64,000 bases of DNA from Lepus europaeus (taxonomy: Eukaryota; Chordata; Mammalia; Lagomorpha; Leporidae): assembly GCF_033115175.1 (NCBI RefSeq), contig NC_084829.1, forward strand, positions 133,830,996 to 133,894,995. The letters are read 5' to 3'. Position numbers and translations under genes: made by a program. The notes below the pieces were generated by a model. That model had not been told where the DNA came from. It made no database searches and saw nothing but the letters and a program-made list of their open reading frames with translations. How positions within the stretch are numbered: the first letter of the stretch is position 1; the number at the start of each line of letters is the position of its first letter. Below are positions 1 through 23,632 of this stretch, piece after piece.

Positions 1-11
1 TTGATTTTGAG

Positions 12-358
12 GGGTGGGTGTTGTGGCACAATGAATTAAGCTACCAATTGGAACTCCCACATCCCATATCGTAGTACCTGGTATCAAGTCCCAGCTCCAC
101 TTCCAATCCAACTTCCTGTCAGTGCACATTCTGGGAGGCAGCGGATAACGGATAACGGCTCAAATACTTGAATTCCTTTCGCCTATGTGAGAGACCCAGA
201 TGGAATTCCTGGCCTGTCCTAGCACCAGCTAGCATCTGAGGAATGAACAAGCATATGGAAGATCTCTCTCTCTTTCACTCTCTCTCTCTCTCTCTCTGTA
301 CATGTATTTGTTTCTCTCTCTGCCTTTCAAATAAATAAGTATACAAACTTAAAAAAGG
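12..358 (+). repeat. CSINE (lagomorph C repeat), complete
   Basis: A tRNA-like head (GGTGTTGTGGCACAATGAATTAAGC) leads into a CT-rich stretch at 264-320 and an AAATAAATAAGT tail. The same 11 bases, ttgattttgag, flank it at 1-11 and 359-369, so the insertion boundaries are direct. The body is diverged from the youngest copies in the window. Confidence 0.9.
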
Positions 359-369
359 TTGATTTTGAG

Positions 370-1357
370 TGGTAAGCACCATATGTACAATCAGAATCTG
401 TATGAATAAAATAATTTAAGGCAAACAAAAGAAGCTATTAGACAGCTGAACTATACTTGTTTTAGGGTTACTTATTCAATATACTATTCCAGTCATAATG
501 TATTTATTATTCAGAGGACTGAGTATTTTAAATGCCATAGCCAAATTCCACCTTCAGATCATGTAATATTTCAGTGGAGCTTTGCCAGTTATTTGAGGGC
601 ACACTAAAACTCAGAATAGCAAAGAAGAATTGAGTCCTTATCTACAAGTTGCTATTTGTATGAAGCACTATGTAACTGAAAAATTAAGTCAATTATGTAG
701 ACATATTTACATATCAGTTATTTTCCTTGGAATTTATAGTACATTTGAGGTAGGTGTAAATCATTACTTTGATTTAAGATTTTAAAAACGTCAAAAAAGA
801 AAATGTCAGCTCTTGTGATTATTTTTTTTTTTCTGTGTTAAAAGAGACAGGCTTTTTTAAACAACACCAGCATGGTTCTTTCCTGATATATTTGGTCTAG
901 CAAAACACAGGAAGTCATAGGAGTCTCCCAGGACACCATAGCTGAAGCCTACCCCACTGTTGCTGCTCAACAAATAATAAATAATAGTAATGCTTAAGTT
1001 CACACAACAGAAATTGGTGAAAGAACTCACATGATTAGCAAGAATTCAAAAGAGAATTTCTTATCGATAATTTTAAGATTAAAATTGTGCTTCTTTTAAC
1101 TGCTCCCTGTTCCTTGCTGCCATTTATTTTCAGACCCTTTTTTATGGCACTTTCATGGATTTAGAATTTATTGCATAGAAATGGCGCCATGGCCCAGCAT
1201 AAAGAGTAAGATGGGAGATGATGGATAAATGCTGCCATCTACTGGCAAGCATCTCATCAGATGGAAAAAACATGGTGATGAGCAGCATTTGAAAATATAT
1301 ACATATATTATATGTAATGTTTTTATATATATATAATGTTTCTAATGTTTTTAACAG
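370..1357. other. EYA4 intron sequence, no repeat recognised
   Basis: AT-rich intronic sequence up to the first visible EYA4 exon. I see no other exon here: the preceding EYA4 coding exon must lie left of the window. The only site noted is a CTCF-like motif at 1232-1245. A run of alternating TA lies at about 1296-1336, just before the acceptor. Confidence 0.6.
1232..1245 (-). promoter_or_regulatory. CTCF-like core motif
   Basis: The reverse complement reads CCAGTAGATGGCAG, which fits the 14-base core CCASYAGRKGGCRS at every position. It lies 112 bases upstream of an EYA4 exon. Occupancy cannot be judged from sequence. Confidence 0.45.
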
Positions 1358-12910
<11,553 letters not shown>

Positions 12911-15900
12911 CTGTGTTCTCTAACTGGAGACCCATTTTTTATATTTCAACTACACTGAATTTTTATGTGTGATTCAATGCCTCTGGCTCTACACATATAA
13001 ATTGTCTTAAAGGATGAAATCATGTTTGGAATGAAAATTCCAGAATGAAGAATTCAGATTGCTGAATGGAATTAAACTATAGTGCTACGGAAAGAAAACT
13101 CTATGGTCTTATATTTACAACACTTTAATGTTTTTTTTTTTTTGAAAAAAAAAATTGTGGTGGTTGCTGGGACAAACCAAATGAGTCCTAACTGGAATTA
13201 ACAGCTTTAGCAAAGAACTCTAACCCTGCAGAGCAGCAACTTCCAAGCTCATCTGACAAGGTGGTCAACAACATTCCTCACAATGGGAGATCTTCTCAGC
13301 CCTGAGGTTTGAAACTGACTTTAGCCTACCTAGCCCAGAAAATCTGAATTGGAATGCACTCAGACTGTATAAGGACAGTCCTATCCAGATCTGTAATTTT
13401 GTGTAAATTATTGATGAAAATAATTTACTGTGACTTTATTAACAGCTGACTTTGAAAGTGGATGCAATTTTTCTTTCATTTGTTGGGGAGGGCAGAGGGA
13501 TGGGGTAAGGGGATATAATATTGTCTCTTTTTTAAGTTTGGCAAACAGAATGTTCATACTGATGTGTTGTGCCTTAAAGACAAGACAACGTCTGTGTGTT
13601 ACAATGTAACTTTGGTTAAAATCTCTGTAGATAATGAAAACCAAAAACATTTGTTATAATTTTATCATGACCAAATTTAAAATTCAAGCTATCAAAGCCT
13701 AATGACATCAGCAAGGAACTGAGCATTTGTTGCAATAAGAAAACAATAATAATAAAGAAAACTTGTGTTTATTTCGGTTCTTAATAATTCCAATAATTGT
13801 ATGAGGCATCTATTTGTCCATCCAACCATAAGCAGAAGGTTTGGGAAAGACTATGGGACCTTTACTTAGAAAGTGAAATGTATGTTGAAGTCTCAAGTAC
13901 CCCTTTCTGCAGTTTTACTGGAAAACTAAGAGCCATATTCATGACAACTTGCACTGTTCTGAGTGAGACTTTTTGATATGCTTAAGTTGCATAGAGGAAG
14001 TTATTATCATACAGATCATAAACAATTACCATCCACAATTTTTAGAATATGCCATGGATATGGCTTAAAATAAGGCTAAGTGTGTTTGTTCCCAATGCTG
14101 TTGCAAAAAATGTCATCACTAGTAGATGGTAGATGCCCTGGATGGCTTGTAAGAAAAGAAGTGAGTCTATGAAAATTTTAACTAAAATATCATCATAAAT
14201 TAAATTAGCAAGTGTATTGGATCTTGGCAGCAATATTGAAATGACAACAGTAAAACAGTACCTGTGTACCTGTTTCTTCATCTTAACACATCAATCCATT
14301 GCAGACTTGTGTATCTTAGCTTCTGCCTGTACTGTCATTGCACAATGGACTGCATTAATGAGGAGGAGAACCTGTCATCGCTGTGTTTGCATGTCTCCCC
14401 TGCCCCCGCCATTGGTGTGTAGCCCATGTTGGGAACACGATACAGGTTCTTCTGTCATTTTCTATGACATCATTTCCCTAGTGGACATTTCAGACTTAAA
14501 GATCTCAAGTGTTTTACTGATGTCTGCATCTGCAGTTCTTTGTTGAAAATGTCATTATAGGGATCGTGGAGGCCTGCTACTATTCAGTGCCCCTAACTAG
14601 TATGGCTGTTGATGGCTCAAGGATGGTTTATCAGTTGTTGGTCCAATGGCTTCAGTAAGGTTCACACTTTGTACAAAAATCACAACATTCACCATGGAAA
14701 TATGAGTTTATTTTATCAGGCTCAAAACTTTTGTTTCCTTATTGAACGCTAAGGTCATGTTTACTTTGGGCAGAAAGATACTGAGATCTCAATTTTGCAT
14801 AAACTTCAATTTTTTTTAAATGTTGTAAGCTTTAGGCTATCTCTTCCCCAAGTACTGTTGCAGGCAAATTAAGATTGGAATACTTTTGATAGTAATAATA
14901 ATATTAAATCATGTTATACTTCTGTTGGCCTCTAGTTTGAACATATATGATTTAAAACATTAAAGAATTACATTGATTATCAGTACTTGATTGCTTTATA
15001 CATTAAAATTTATATATTTATTACTGTGAATAAAACAAAATTAACTTTACTATGTAGCCAGTTTCTTTAAATGACAGAATTGTGGCATCACATCTAAATT
15101 TTTAATTCTTTTTCTTATCAGATAAGCAAGGCCTCTTATGCTGCTAAACCTGCAGGCGCAGAAAGAAACATCCCCTCAGCAAGGCAAGGCTGGCTGATGC
15201 ATCCCTCAATGCTCTCTCTCTCCCACACCTTTTTTCATTTTTGATTATGTGTTCAAAAGAGATGGCCAGCATAGAACCTAAATGCTAGGCTGATGGAGAA
15301 AAGCTTGTCTGGCACAAGAGTTGTACAGGCCCATAGGCCAACATCACAACTTAGTCCCTTGGTCCTGTGACTTTGAGCAAGCTCAAATAGAATTCTTCGC
15401 TTCCCACCTTAGGAACAAAAGCTCTTCCTTTCTGATCTGAAAAACAAAAAGTAAAAGTAAACCAATAAATAAAAAAGCTGCCCCTCTGGCAATTCCCACA
15501 TTCTATTTTCACATAGAATATTGTGCCTTATTATAAAACAGTTTGAAAAATATTCTATAATTAAAATGAGTTTTCGACTACTATCAGTACAAACTGAGAA
15601 AGATAACTACCTTGTACTGCACCTTAAAAATATCCAGACCATCAGTTTTAGTAATAAAGTAGTTGACTTGCTACAACATTACGCATAAGATTATGACACC
15701 CTACAAAACTGTGTAAATCAAATTCAGAGGCAAAAAAAGTGTTTTTGGAGTATGCAGTTTGTGCATAAAAAGTAGGTAATAACTCTCTATAAAAATGTTT
15801 TTCTCTTAGTCTCTGGTGAGCTAAGATTCAAAATAGTGTCAACAGCATGTTCCTGTATGAAATTGTTTTTGAAACACATTTGTTTTTGACAAGCCTACAT

Positions 15901-16150
15901 TCTCAGTGAATATGGCGTTAGGTGTTTGTTTGAAAAACAAACTTAAGCATCATGAGCCAAAGTTGCATTTTGACTCCCACCCATGGTAGCATTATGGAAC
16001 TCTCACCACGTCAAGAGTTTCTCTTATGTATTAGTAAAGTATAGATTATCGGGGCCTACATAATTTAAAGAAATGTAAATTAATAATAAAAGCTTGTAAA
16101 AATATGTACATCTTTACTATTTCTCAATAAATACCTTTGCAAATGTTTTC
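12911..16150 (+). other. EYA4: EYA4 3' UTR (extent inferred)
   Basis: Directly after the TAA, sequence runs for about 3.2 kb with no recognised SINE or LINE and ends near a good poly(A) signal with a T/GT-rich downstream part. The length fits the long EYA4 3' UTR I recall in other mammals. The 109-codon open frame at 14217-14546 lies within it and has no family features. The exact cleavage point and use of earlier signals (AATAAA at 13751-13756 and 16085-16090) are unknown. Confidence 0.6.
16126..16131 (+). terminator. EYA4: Candidate EYA4 poly(A) signal AATAAA
   Basis: AATAAA is followed by 'tttgcaaatgttttcattttc' and a TGTTG...TTTCTGTGTAT region at about 16170-16190, the usual downstream U/GU-rich element. 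Another AATAAA lies 41 bases upstream (16085-16090). Confidence 0.5.
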
Positions 16151-16950
16151 ATTTTCTTTGCCCTCAAATGTTGTAGTTTCTGTGTATATTAACTTGGTTC
16201 CGAATCATGTGAGATTTTGTGTTTAAATTTTCTGTGCTTAAATTTCCTGTTTTGCAGTTTAGGTGAAATGAGGTGCAAGCCAGTAAAATGTCATTGTTGA
16301 AGGCCACCAGTGGGCTAGTTTACTGAGGAGGTGCGAGTTGCACAGACTTTTTACTTATAAATAGATAGATTCAAGCATAATGTAGATCGCAGCCACAATT
16401 AATTTATGATAAAGTAATGTGTGTTGAAATATGTAAATCAAGTTCTCTTTGGATGAATATTAAACATGGTTCATAAGAATTTTCCAAGAGTTTTCTGAAA
16501 TAGATTTAATAGCTCTTTGTTATCTAGTGTATAATATGTATTTATTTATAAATTTGCTTTTCACATGCAAACCAAAGGCAAATTTCAGACCAAATTCTGC
16601 TCACTCACAGCTTTTTAAAATGCTTATCTCAAAATTAATGAAATTTAAGTTAAATGATGTAAGAATTCTCTAGTAAGCCTGACACTTTGCAGAAATCAAT
16701 TATGGACTACAAGAATTTTATGCATCTTTAAAAAACAATGGAATACACACACTTCCCTCCTATTCTCTTATAATTTTAAACACTGTTGAAATTTGAATTT
16801 GTGAGAAAGACTAAAACATATGTATTGTCCCTGGAACCCCAAATAATTATATCCTATCTGCCTGTTGAACATACTTGCTGGGATGAGAGGACATCCCAAA
16901 TAAAAATATCCACATCCCTGCTTCTGCCTCCTCCATTTCTCACCTCTCCC
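16151..16950. other. Sequence just downstream of EYA4, nothing recognised
   Basis: AT-rich unique-looking DNA between the inferred 3' UTR end and the L2-like stretch. No coding or RNA feature is visible. Confidence 0.5.
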
Positions 16951-16959
16951 ATGACTGCC

Positions 16960-17665
16960 TCCCAATTTAGACTCATAATCATTTCCCATCTGGGTAGCTA
17001 CAGTAGCTGCTAGCTGGATATCCTTTGGTTCTTACACCCTTTCAATGCACAGCTTCCCAGTAGCAAGGGTGATGCTATGGGTGAGAACACAGCCCACCTC
17101 TCCCCAGGAGCTTCCAGCAGTTGGCTTTCCATCTCACTAACACTAACACCAGTGTCCTTAACAACAACCTGGAAGGCCTAAGGAACAATCTAGGGATCAT
17201 AAGCTCTGCATGTTTTTCTGCCCTCATCTAGCTCATTCCTCACCATCAAACTGGCTCCTTGATTTTCTTGGCATTTTCCTGTACCCACCCACTCCGGGAC
17301 CTTTGCACTCACTGTTCCCTTTGCTTGAAAAGGTTTTCACCCAGATATCTGTACCTCTTATGCCCATGGTTTTCGTCATGTCTTTATTCAAAGGACCACC
17401 TTCCCACCAAGGCCCCTGCTCTAAAATTGATCATGTTTTCCTGACTCTTGCCATTTCTCCACTTTTTCTACTAATTGATACTTAATGCTTAGATTCATCC
17501 AACAATATACACATTTTATTTATCCTGTGTATTGTGTGTCTCATTTATTTTAATGTTTGCTCCTTGAAGGCAAGGATTTTTTTGTTCTGTTTTGTTCATT
17601 TCTGTATAAGCAGGATCTAGGAAGGTGTTAGGTGTATAGTATTCAGAAATCATTTTCTGATTGAA
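16960..17665 (+). repeat. L2 LINE 3' end, ancient
   Basis: The wording 'ggacctttgcactcactgttccctttgcttg', 'atgtctttattcaaaggaccacc' and 'tttgctccttgaaggcaagga' follows the order of the mammalian L2 3' end. The copy is old and lacks coding capacity. Its survival next to EYA4 fits an old, rarely invaded neighbourhood. Confidence 0.65.
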
Positions 17666-18058
17666 TAGCTAAACTGTAGAAAACTTATGTGATCATGCCT
17701 AGAATTAAAGAGATTTAAAATAGGATAAAAAGAGAAAACACACAGGTAAGTTTGGATGAGACCAATGTAAGTTTTTCCAACTTACTGGAATGTTTTCTGA
17801 CTTCATAATTCATGAAACAAATAACAGTTAGGGCCATAAGCAAATAGGCACTTGATAGAAGGTTATAATGATCTGAACATGATCCACCGGACAATCTCAA
17901 GATTACAATGTGTCAGTGACTACTACCATATCTGCCCCCATTTTCCTCTTTTGTTAAAATAAAAGCATGCAATATCAGCATCCTTAGTTGACTCAATTTA
18001 TTCAAAGTTATGTAGCATCTTGTAAAACTTAGATCTTTTCACATACTTGAGTCCAGGA
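17666..18058. other. No feature recognised
   Basis: AT-rich spacer. The 61-codon minus-strand open frame at 17715-17900 shows no recognisable motif. Confidence 0.5.
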
Positions 18059-18357
18059 CAGAGAGAGAGAGAGAGATGGGGTGGGGGGAGGAGGGAGAGA
18101 GAGAGAGAGAGAAATGCCAGGACTGGGCCAAACCAAAGCTAAAAATCAGCAACTCAATCTAGTTTTCCACATGGGTGTCAGGGATGCAAATACTTGAGCC
18201 ATCACCTGCTGTCTCTCAGGGTGTGCATTAGCAGGAAACTGGAATCAGAAACAGAGCCAAGACTCAAACTCAGGCACCTACCTATCAGGCACCTCCATAT
18301 GGAATGCAGGTGTCCCAAGTGGTGCCATCACTTCTGTGCCAAACACCTGCCCCAAGT
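18059..18357 (-). repeat. CSINE, minus strand, with expanded GA tract
   Basis: A GA-rich part (18060-18112) is followed by 'tgccaggactgggccaaaccaaagc' and the reversed head 'gtgccaaacacctgcccc'. Confidence 0.82.
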
Positions 18358-19190
18358 CCCAACTTTCAATGACAATAGAAGCCATTATTGCTTGGCTGTT
18401 CCCTGATCCAGAAAACATTCCAGGACTGTGTTAGCAGACAGTTTGAAAAATGTTTTAATATAACATTCTAAGGAACCTCTGAAGAAGTAGATAATACTAT
18501 ATGAGCTAGGTGATTATTCGCCCACCCACCCCAGCCAGTGCCTTTTGACTGGGGCTTGTGAGGACACTGTATCTGACTGAGGGGCATCATATTGTCCTTT
18601 GTAGTCCTGAAGTCTTATATGTTTTGTGCCAAATGGCTGCCATGGTATATCAGTTGAGTTCTCAGATGAGACATTGGTAGAAGAAAATCTATGGAATTCT
18701 AAGAGTGTGTGTGTGTGTGTGTGTACCGAGAGAGGGGAAGGAACCACCAAGTAAGTTAGTCTCTACAGAACTAAAGCAGATTAGGGCCTGTTGTGAACTC
18801 ATCCTGCTCCTTACCCTCAAGGCTCTTACATGGTTCAGTGGGAGTGTCTGATCAGGGTGTTAGAATGAGTAAGCACAAGGGCATGGCAGATCACTTTCAG
18901 AGAAAACTAACCAGTAATCATCAAGAAGATTCCTGGGAAAATGATCCCAAAGCCAAAACTCTAAGTAGAAAATGGGGAACACCAGGAGACGAGGTAGTTG
19001 ATTGGCAGCATCTAGACAAAGTGAAAAATATATGCATATGTAAGAGGGGAGAGTAGAGTGTGTAGTCAGGCAACTGTGATTCTTTCTGGAGCACAGAATG
19101 AATTGAGGAAAGAATAGTACAAAATGAGACTAAGAAATAAATAAGGACCAGATCAGAAAGATTTAAAAATTGGTTTGTTTATTTAAAACA
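18358..19190. other. Spacer with a short (TG)n tract
   Basis: No gene recognised. A (GT)9-type tract lies at 18706-18724. The 87-codon open frame at 18793-19056 has no family features. Confidence 0.5.
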
Positions 19191-20040
19191 GTTTATTATT
19201 TTATTTTTTATTATTTTTTTTCTTCTTAATACCATTGGTTGAACTCTTTACATTACATAGAATTAACCTTAGGTGTCTAAATTCAATTTAAAATAGATCA
19301 CAGTAAAAAATAAGAGTGGGAATAAGAGAAGGAGGAGCTGTACAGTTCAGCACACATTCCCACACACTTACCCCTAAGGGTAAAGCTAAAAACTTGTCAT
19401 GGGACTCCAAATCCCATTAAGCTGAATGGTACAAATGCCATCTTACATCTTAAAGTGATCATATTAAGTGTGTAATTGATCATATAGATAGGATTAAATG
19501 TTAAAGGGATCACATAAATAAGACCACGTGTCTGGTAATAACAATAGATAGAATTAAAAAGGAGAGAATGTTCCAACATGGGAAGCAGTCCACATGGCAG
19601 ACTCATAGAATGAAAAATGCCCTAAACAGCACTCTGACCTCAGAACCAGCCCTTAAAGCATTCAGATCTGGCTAAAGAGCCCATGAGAGCATTTCAGGCA
19701 TGAAAAGCCAAAACACTGTGGCAAAAAATGATCTACATGAAGGATCTCTGTGAGACCCCAGTGGAAAGAAGGGGCCATCAAAGAAGGATACACTTTTCTC
19801 TGAAGGGAGATGAGGACTTCCACTTTGCTTACAGCCCTGTCTAAATACTGACAGAGTTTGTGGACTCAAAAGGATTCCATAGCCTTGGCAGCTCATGTCA
19901 AGAGCCTTGGGTGATCACTGACATCATACATAAGAGTGTTAATTAAATTTACAATAGTAGTCACTATGCAATTACTCCGCATGTAGGACCTCTGTCCTTA
20001 ATGAGATGTACTATGAGAATTAACTGTCAAACTTGTTTTC

Positions 20041-21341
20041 TTTTTTTTTCTTTTTTATTTCATAAATGTAAATTTACAAAGTGCAACTTTTGTATTGTTG
20101 TGGCTTCCCCACCCCCAACCTCCCTCCCTCCTGTGGCCCTCCCCTCTCCCTCTCCCATCCAGCCCTTTATCGAGTTTCATTTTCAATTACCTTCATATAC
20201 TGAAGATCAACTTAGTATATACTAAGCAAGGATTTCAACAGGCTACATTCACACAACCGCACAAGGTATAGGGTATTGTTCAACTAGTAGTGTTTTTAAG
20301 TTTCATAGTAAAACACATTAAGGACAGAGATCCTACGTGAGGAGCATGTACCCAGTGACTCCCGTTGTTGATTTAACAACTGGCACTCTTATTTATGACG
20401 TCAGCAATCACCCGAGACTCTTGCTATGAGCTGTCTAGGCTATGGAAGTCCCTTGAGTTCACTGACTCTGAACTTGTTTAGTCAAGGCCATGTCACAGTG
20501 GAGGTTCCTTCCTCCCTTCAGAGAAAGGCACCTCTCTCCTTGATGGCCTGTTCCTTCTGCTGGGGTCTTGTTCACCAGGGTCTTTCATTTAGATTGTTTT
20601 TTGCCATCGTGTCATGGCTTTCTATGCCTGTGAGACTCTCATGGACCTTTTAGCCAGATCCGAATGTACCAAGGGTTGATTCTGAGGCAGGAGTTCTGTT
20701 TTGGGCATTTGCCATTCTATGAGTCTGCTGTGTGTCCTGCTTCCCCCGCAGGATCATTCTCTCCCTTTTAATTCTATCCTTCATTATTTGCTTACACTGG
20801 TCTTATTTGTGAAATCTCTTCAACAATACCCTATCTTTTTGATCGGTTGTGTCTTTATACTTATCACTTTACCAAGTGCTCTGGCATTGGTACCTGCCTC
20901 CTTGGTAAGATTGATTTGAAATCCCCTGGCACATTTCTAGTTCCACCATTGGAGGTAAGTCCGAGTGAGCATGTGCCAACCTATATATCTCCGCCCTCTC
21001 TTATTCCCACTCCTATGTTTAACGTAGATCACTTTTCTGTTAATTTTAAACACCTAAGAATGATTGTGCATTGATTACAGAGTTCAACCAGTGGTCTTAT
21101 GTAGAACAAACAGAGCAACAACAACAACAACCACAACAACAAAAATACTAAAAGGAATAAAATAGTAAGTTGTTCCTCAACAGACAAGGGCTGATCCTGT
21201 CATTGTCTCTCATAGTGTCCATTTCACTTAGCAACAACAACAACAAAAATACTAAAAGGAATAAAATAGTAAGTTGTTCCTCAACAGTCAAGACAAGGAC
21301 TTATCATGTCATTGTCTCTCATAGTGTCCATTTCACTTCAA
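20041..21341 (-). mobile_element. Nested 5'-truncated L1 3' end, minus strand
   Basis: It starts with a T-rich run (reversed poly(A), 20041-20057), then the reversed pyrimidine tract (CCTCCCTCCC...CCCTCTCCC, 20104-20160) and about 1.2 kb of reversed L1 3' UTR. The 13-base repeat caaacttgttttc at 20028-20040 and 21342-21354 is the target-site duplication inside the older plus-strand L1. The region 20426-20653 is the inverted counterpart of 19672-19896. Confidence 0.88.
21110..21340. repeat. Tandem duplication of ~110 bases inside L1 3' UTR
   Basis: A unit beginning (CAA)n and 'aaaaatactaaaaggaataaaatagtaagttgttcctcaacag' and ending 'tctctcatagtgtccatttcactt' occurs twice, at about 21116-21230 and 21231-21337, with few differences. 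Confidence 0.88.
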
Positions 21342-21607
21342 CAAACTTGTTTTCAAACACTGCTTTATACTTTGGAGGGGGGACGGTGCAGGTGCAAATT
21401 GTTGAAGTCTTTACTTAGTATACAGTTAGTCTTCTGTATATAAAGTTAATTGAAAATGAACATTAATGAAGAATTGGATAGGAGAGGGAGTAGGAGGTGG
21501 GACAGGAATAGGGGAGGAAGAGAGGGTATAGGGGGAAGAACCATTATATTCCTAAAGCTTACCTATGAAATTTGTATTCATTAAATAAAAGGATTCTTAA
21601 AAAAATC

Positions 21608-21882
21608 AATAAATAAAAAAATAAATGCAAACAGGGAAAGAACAGTCAGACTCCCATCCACTGTGTCAGTCCCCAGACACCTACAATGACTGGGGCTGGG
21701 AGCCAGGTACCCAGTCTGGGTCTCTCACATGGATGGCAGGGACTCAATTACCTGAACCATCAACCTGCTGCCTTCCAGTGTGTACTAGCAGGAAGCCGGA
21801 ATCCCGAATGGAGCTGGAATTTGAAATTGTGGATATCCAGAGTAGTGTCTTAACTACCATGCCAAATGCTTGCCCTACCTAA
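21608..21882 (-). repeat. CSINE, minus strand, 3' zone shortened
   Basis: Reversed CSINE body with '...gggtctctcacatggatggcagggactcaattacctgaaccatcaacctgctgccttccag...' and the head 'taccatgccaaatgcttgcc'. It lies directly after the L1 A-rich tail. Confidence 0.78.
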
Positions 21883-22691
21883 TAAGGATTTCAGTACATC
21901 GATGTGTCTCAGTGTTATTCCGGGTGCAGTGGGTATGAAAGAAAGGTTCAGACAGAATCTTTTGTGTCCTGATTTGTACTTTGTAACAGTATAATTTCAT
22001 TTTGGGTCCAAAAAAACTCAAAAGCCATGTAAATGAAAAGTTTTCAGAAAGTTGATAGAAAATGTGTGTTATACATGGAATAAAAACAATTTTTCCCCAA
22101 ATTGTACCTCTTTTAATGCTATTTTCTAGAAAAAAATTCAGGTACTCTGAAAATTCAGATTTAGCAGCATTCTTGCTTCTCACATCTTCTGGAAAATCCG
22201 GCCTGCACTCTAGATTTCTGGGTTGACTAGTTTGGGCCGTTGTGATGATATTCGCAGAAATAAGAACCACAAAGGAAAAAAAGTAATTGTTGCTGTTTTA
22301 TTTTGGATGCTGCTTATTTTTGGATGGAGATATTGAGTTCAGTTTCTGGAAATGTACATTTGGAGGCAACACTGGGCCTTAGGGTGGAGTTTTCTAGTGG
22401 GAGACTGAATTTGCAATAATTTTCTGGTTATTTGTTAAACATGTTGCTACGTCATAGATGAATTACTCCCAGAGCAGTACATAAAATCCTAAATAAGCTC
22501 ACCAACCCATATCAGTTAGTCATTTAAAAAGCATTTTGCTTTGCGCAAAGCTGAACAGCACATTTGAAAGGCTAGGAGTGATGTTAGTGATGCACAATGT
22601 GTATGTTAAAAGAAATCTATGGAAATTATTTCGGATCACCCTTGATTTAACTTCATGCTTTCTCATGTCCTGCTTTCCTCCAATTTCAAGT
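21883..22691. other. Spacer, no feature recognised
   Basis: AT-rich DNA before the 5.1-kb retroelement. A minus-strand frame of 131 codons (21875-22270) overlaps it but shows no recognisable domain. Confidence 0.5.
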
Positions 22692-22705
22692 AAAGATAAA
22701 GTAGT

Positions 22706-23632
22706 GAGAGCGGTAAGATGGCGGAATAGGAAGGGAGGACACTGATAGTTCGTCAAGACACACATTAATAAAAGTGGAGATACTGCAGGGTCAAGGAAGA
22801 GTAGGGGAAGAAACAGCAGAGGAAACTCTTCCAGAACTAATGATTCACAGTGGACCTGCGTGGAGAGCGTGGGAGCCCAAGTTCAGGACACCAGCGGCAG
22901 ACTCAATGCACCAGCACTGGAACGCGAGGTGAGCCGAACCTCAATAGCCCGAGACACCAGCGGGCAAGCAGAAAGAGGAGACTAGAGGGAACGATGCTTG
23001 AAACTCTGTGGGGAAAAGTTCACCAGGCTAACTAGAAGAGAGAGAGGAGAAAAAAAAAAAAAAAGTGACCGATACGGACACGAGTTTCTCTCTCCGCTCA
23101 CCTCTCAAAGGCGAGCAAGACAAAGAGCAGGCGCCATTTTGACATACGTCATAAGCAGGGCGACCTCCGGTCTGCACCAGCCCTGAGCCTACCAGAAAAA
23201 CCTGACTCTGGGGGGAGGGGTGAAATAACAGGAGATTAGCATCTAACTTGGCAACCCAGTGGGAGACTGCAGGAGAATTGGAGCCCACACTGAGGGCAGC
23301 AGAGATTCCCTGTGTGGTCCTTGGGAAAGAGCTTCCAATCTCTGGCTCCTGTGGGTATATAATTTGCCTGCTAACTACCTCCAATTACGTTCAGCTGTGC
23401 GGAATTACTTCCCTTTTGAATCAAAAAAAGAAAGAAAGAAAGAGAGATTTACCACACCTAACCTGGGAGTGTCATCTTTGACACACCCTCAGCCCTGAGG
23501 AACCAAACACAGCTGTCAGTCCTCACTCATCTCAAGCCTCTAAGGCTCCACCGAAAGCAGACAGTCCACTTAATATAGAGCCATAGTGTAACAAGAAAAA
23601 ACACCACAGTGAAGAAACCAAATATCTCCAAC
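22706..23632 (+). promoter_or_regulatory. L1 5' UTR / internal promoter region
   Basis: GC-richer than its surroundings. The first 40 bases carry AAGATGGCGGAATAGG, the kind of YY1-like AAGATGGC site at L1 5' ends. A 17-A run lies at 23048-23064. Short open frames here do not look like proteins. Confidence 0.6.

Larger units (their letters stand above)
19195..21607 (+). mobile_element. L1 3' UTR fragment (plus strand), split by another L1
   Basis: The 5' part (19195-20040) and the 3' part (21355-21607, ending ATTCATTAAATAAAAGG plus an A-rich tail) together form one 5'-truncated lagomorph L1 3' UTR. Between them sits an oppositely oriented L1 with its own target-site duplication. The G-rich polypurine tract (21478-21540) marks the L1 3' end. 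No ORF2 remains. Confidence 0.82.

Noticed and set aside
14217-14546. 109-codon open frame downstream of the EYA4 stop
   Set aside because: It lies in the inferred 3' UTR, has no Kozak context or recognisable domain, and is of a length expected by chance.
19672-19896. 74- and 75-codon frames here and at 20426-20653 that look homologous
   Set aside because: Their similarity reflects two inverted copies of L1 3' UTR, which is non-coding.
22850-23498. Several 60-118-codon frames on both strands
   Set aside because: They fall in the L1 5' UTR upstream of ORF1 and show no protein family.
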